Of a stretch of DNA of 6,233 nucleotides, positions 5,711 through 6,233 are shown in pieces. The notes under the pieces are model-generated. The model saw nothing but the letters and a program-made list of their open reading frames with translations. It had not been told where the DNA came from and searched no databases. The DNA comes from Methanomassiliicoccales archaeon (GTDB taxonomy: Archaea > Thermoplasmatota > Thermoplasmata > SG8-5). Both the position numbers and the translations under genes were made by a program. Each line of letters begins with the position of its first letter. Within the stretch, counting starts at the first letter, position 1. The stretch is taken from the NCBI GenBank assembly GCA_030636255.1, contig DAOVXH010000109.1, forward strand, positions 1-6,233, written 5' to 3'.

Positions 5711-6233
5711 ATCACTCCTGCAAGGAAAGCCACCAGGGATATTAACATACCCAGCTTGGCGCCCTCCGAGGTATTGTGGGGATTTTCGGCTAGTACATAG
5801 GCCGCATAAATAAATATCGCATCTGCCAGCAATACAACAATCAGATACCAGAACCCGAATATTTCATAATAATAGGGCATCACACTAAGCCCAATAGCAA
5901 ATATGAATGCCATTATGGAAACATGTCTGGCCTTCTGAATTCCAATGCGCATTGGCAGGGTAAAACGGCCTTCATCGCCCTCCACGTCCTCAATGTCTTT
6001 GGCTATCTCCCGGCCCAGGGTTGCCAGGAACGAGAGAATGAACATGTAGAAGATAGGGGCCATGATATTCGGGTAAATATCGATGATTGCAAAGCCGCCA
6101 AACAGGAATATTGAGGCAGTTAGCCAGCTTATTGTGAGATTGCCCCCTAGACCTATGTTCTTCAGCTTTAGTTCATAGGCAAGCATGAGCCCAAGATTCA
6201 GCAGAATTATCAGCATACATTCCAGGCTGAGCC
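5707..6233 (-). CDS. UbiA-family prenyltransferase, probable digeranylgeranylglyceryl phosphate synthase (5' end outside window)
   Basis: Integral membrane prenyltransferase that probably adds the second geranylgeranyl chain to GGGP, forming 2,3-di-O-geranylgeranylglyceryl phosphate (EC 2.5.1.42). The window shows the last 174 codons. The frame is open to the right edge, so the ATG at 6216 is internal and not the start. Family members are usually about 270-300 residues, so roughly the first 100-120 are missing, including the first Asp-rich motif. What remains includes Y-E-L-K-L-K-N-I-G-L-G-G-N, then LTASIFLFGG, then the second Asp-rich motif KDIEDVEGD (around 5974-6000), which binds the diphosphate through magnesium. 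About six hydrophobic segments are visible. The order of YxxxLK, GLxGN and FLFGG is typical of the archaeal lipid branch of UbiA rather than the quinone or heme branches. The following GGGP synthase gene supports this. Another UbiA substrate cannot be excluded from a partial sequence. Confidence 0.88.
   Translation of the reverse strand, partial: LSLECMLIILLNLGLMLAYELKLKNIGLGGNLTISWLTASIFLFGGFAIIDIYPNIMAPIFYMFILSFLATLGREIAKDIEDVEGDEGRFTLPMRIGIQKARHVSIMAFIFAIGLSVMPYYYEIFGFWYLIVVLLADAIFIYAAYVLAENPHNTSEGAKLGMLISLVAFLAGVI
5711..5718 (-). promoter_or_regulatory. Ribosome binding site for GGGP synthase
   Basis: The minus strand reads GGAGTGAT. The GGAG core lies four bases before the ATG at 5710 and seven before the adjoining ATG at 5707. 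It is embedded in the last codons of the prenyltransferase gene, which suggests reinitiation by the same ribosomes. Confidence 0.6.

Noticed and set aside
1..6233. tRNA, rRNA, CRISPR, insertion sequence or origin
   Set aside because: I looked for cloverleaf ends, regularly spaced repeats, transposase motifs and iteron clusters; nothing fits and nearly all sequence is taken by the six genes.

Overview
The window comes from an archaeal chromosome. The main evidence is a pair of translationally coupled genes for archaeal ether-lipid synthesis: a UbiA-family prenyltransferase resembling digeranylgeranylglyceryl phosphate synthase, followed by geranylgeranylglyceryl phosphate synthase. Supporting evidence is strong Shine-Dalgarno sites matching the archaeal 16S 3' end, a TATA-like box placed for a leaderless transcript, and a FlaI/TadA-type ATPase with a double-F-domain membrane partner. 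Base composition is moderate, CpG is scarce and arginine is often AGA/AGG. I cannot fix the lineage; a Thermoplasmatota-like or other uncultivated euryarchaeal or DPANN genome would fit.

Layout. Positions 1-4237 hold three minus-strand genes that look like one transcription unit. Reading leftward they are a small cysteine-rich protein of unknown function (4237-3665), a type IV pilus/type II secretion ATPase (3612-1819), and a TadC/FlaJ-type polytopic membrane protein (1826 to beyond position 1) whose start overlaps the ATPase stop by 8 bp. The ATPase would power assembly of a pilus-like or secretion filament on the membrane platform. The cysteine-rich protein is the least explained member. 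No pilin, prepilin peptidase or archaellum gene is visible, so what the machine builds is unknown.

A short divergent region (4238-4321) separates this unit from pdxT (4322-4912, plus strand), the glutaminase subunit of pyridoxal 5'-phosphate synthase. Its partner pdxS is not in the window. pdxT converges on the lipid pair across a 57-bp gap that carries about five degenerate 7-bp tandem units.

Positions 4970-6233 hold the lipid genes on the minus strand. The prenyltransferase is cut off at the right edge, and GGGP synthase begins inside its stop codon (ATGA overlap). They catalyse consecutive steps, attaching the two geranylgeranyl chains to glycerol-1-phosphate. Coding density is very high and no stretch over 300 bases lacks a gene. 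I found no tRNA, rRNA, CRISPR array, insertion sequence or origin. A composition signal worth noting is near-absence of GATC: I counted two sites where about 24 would be expected by chance.
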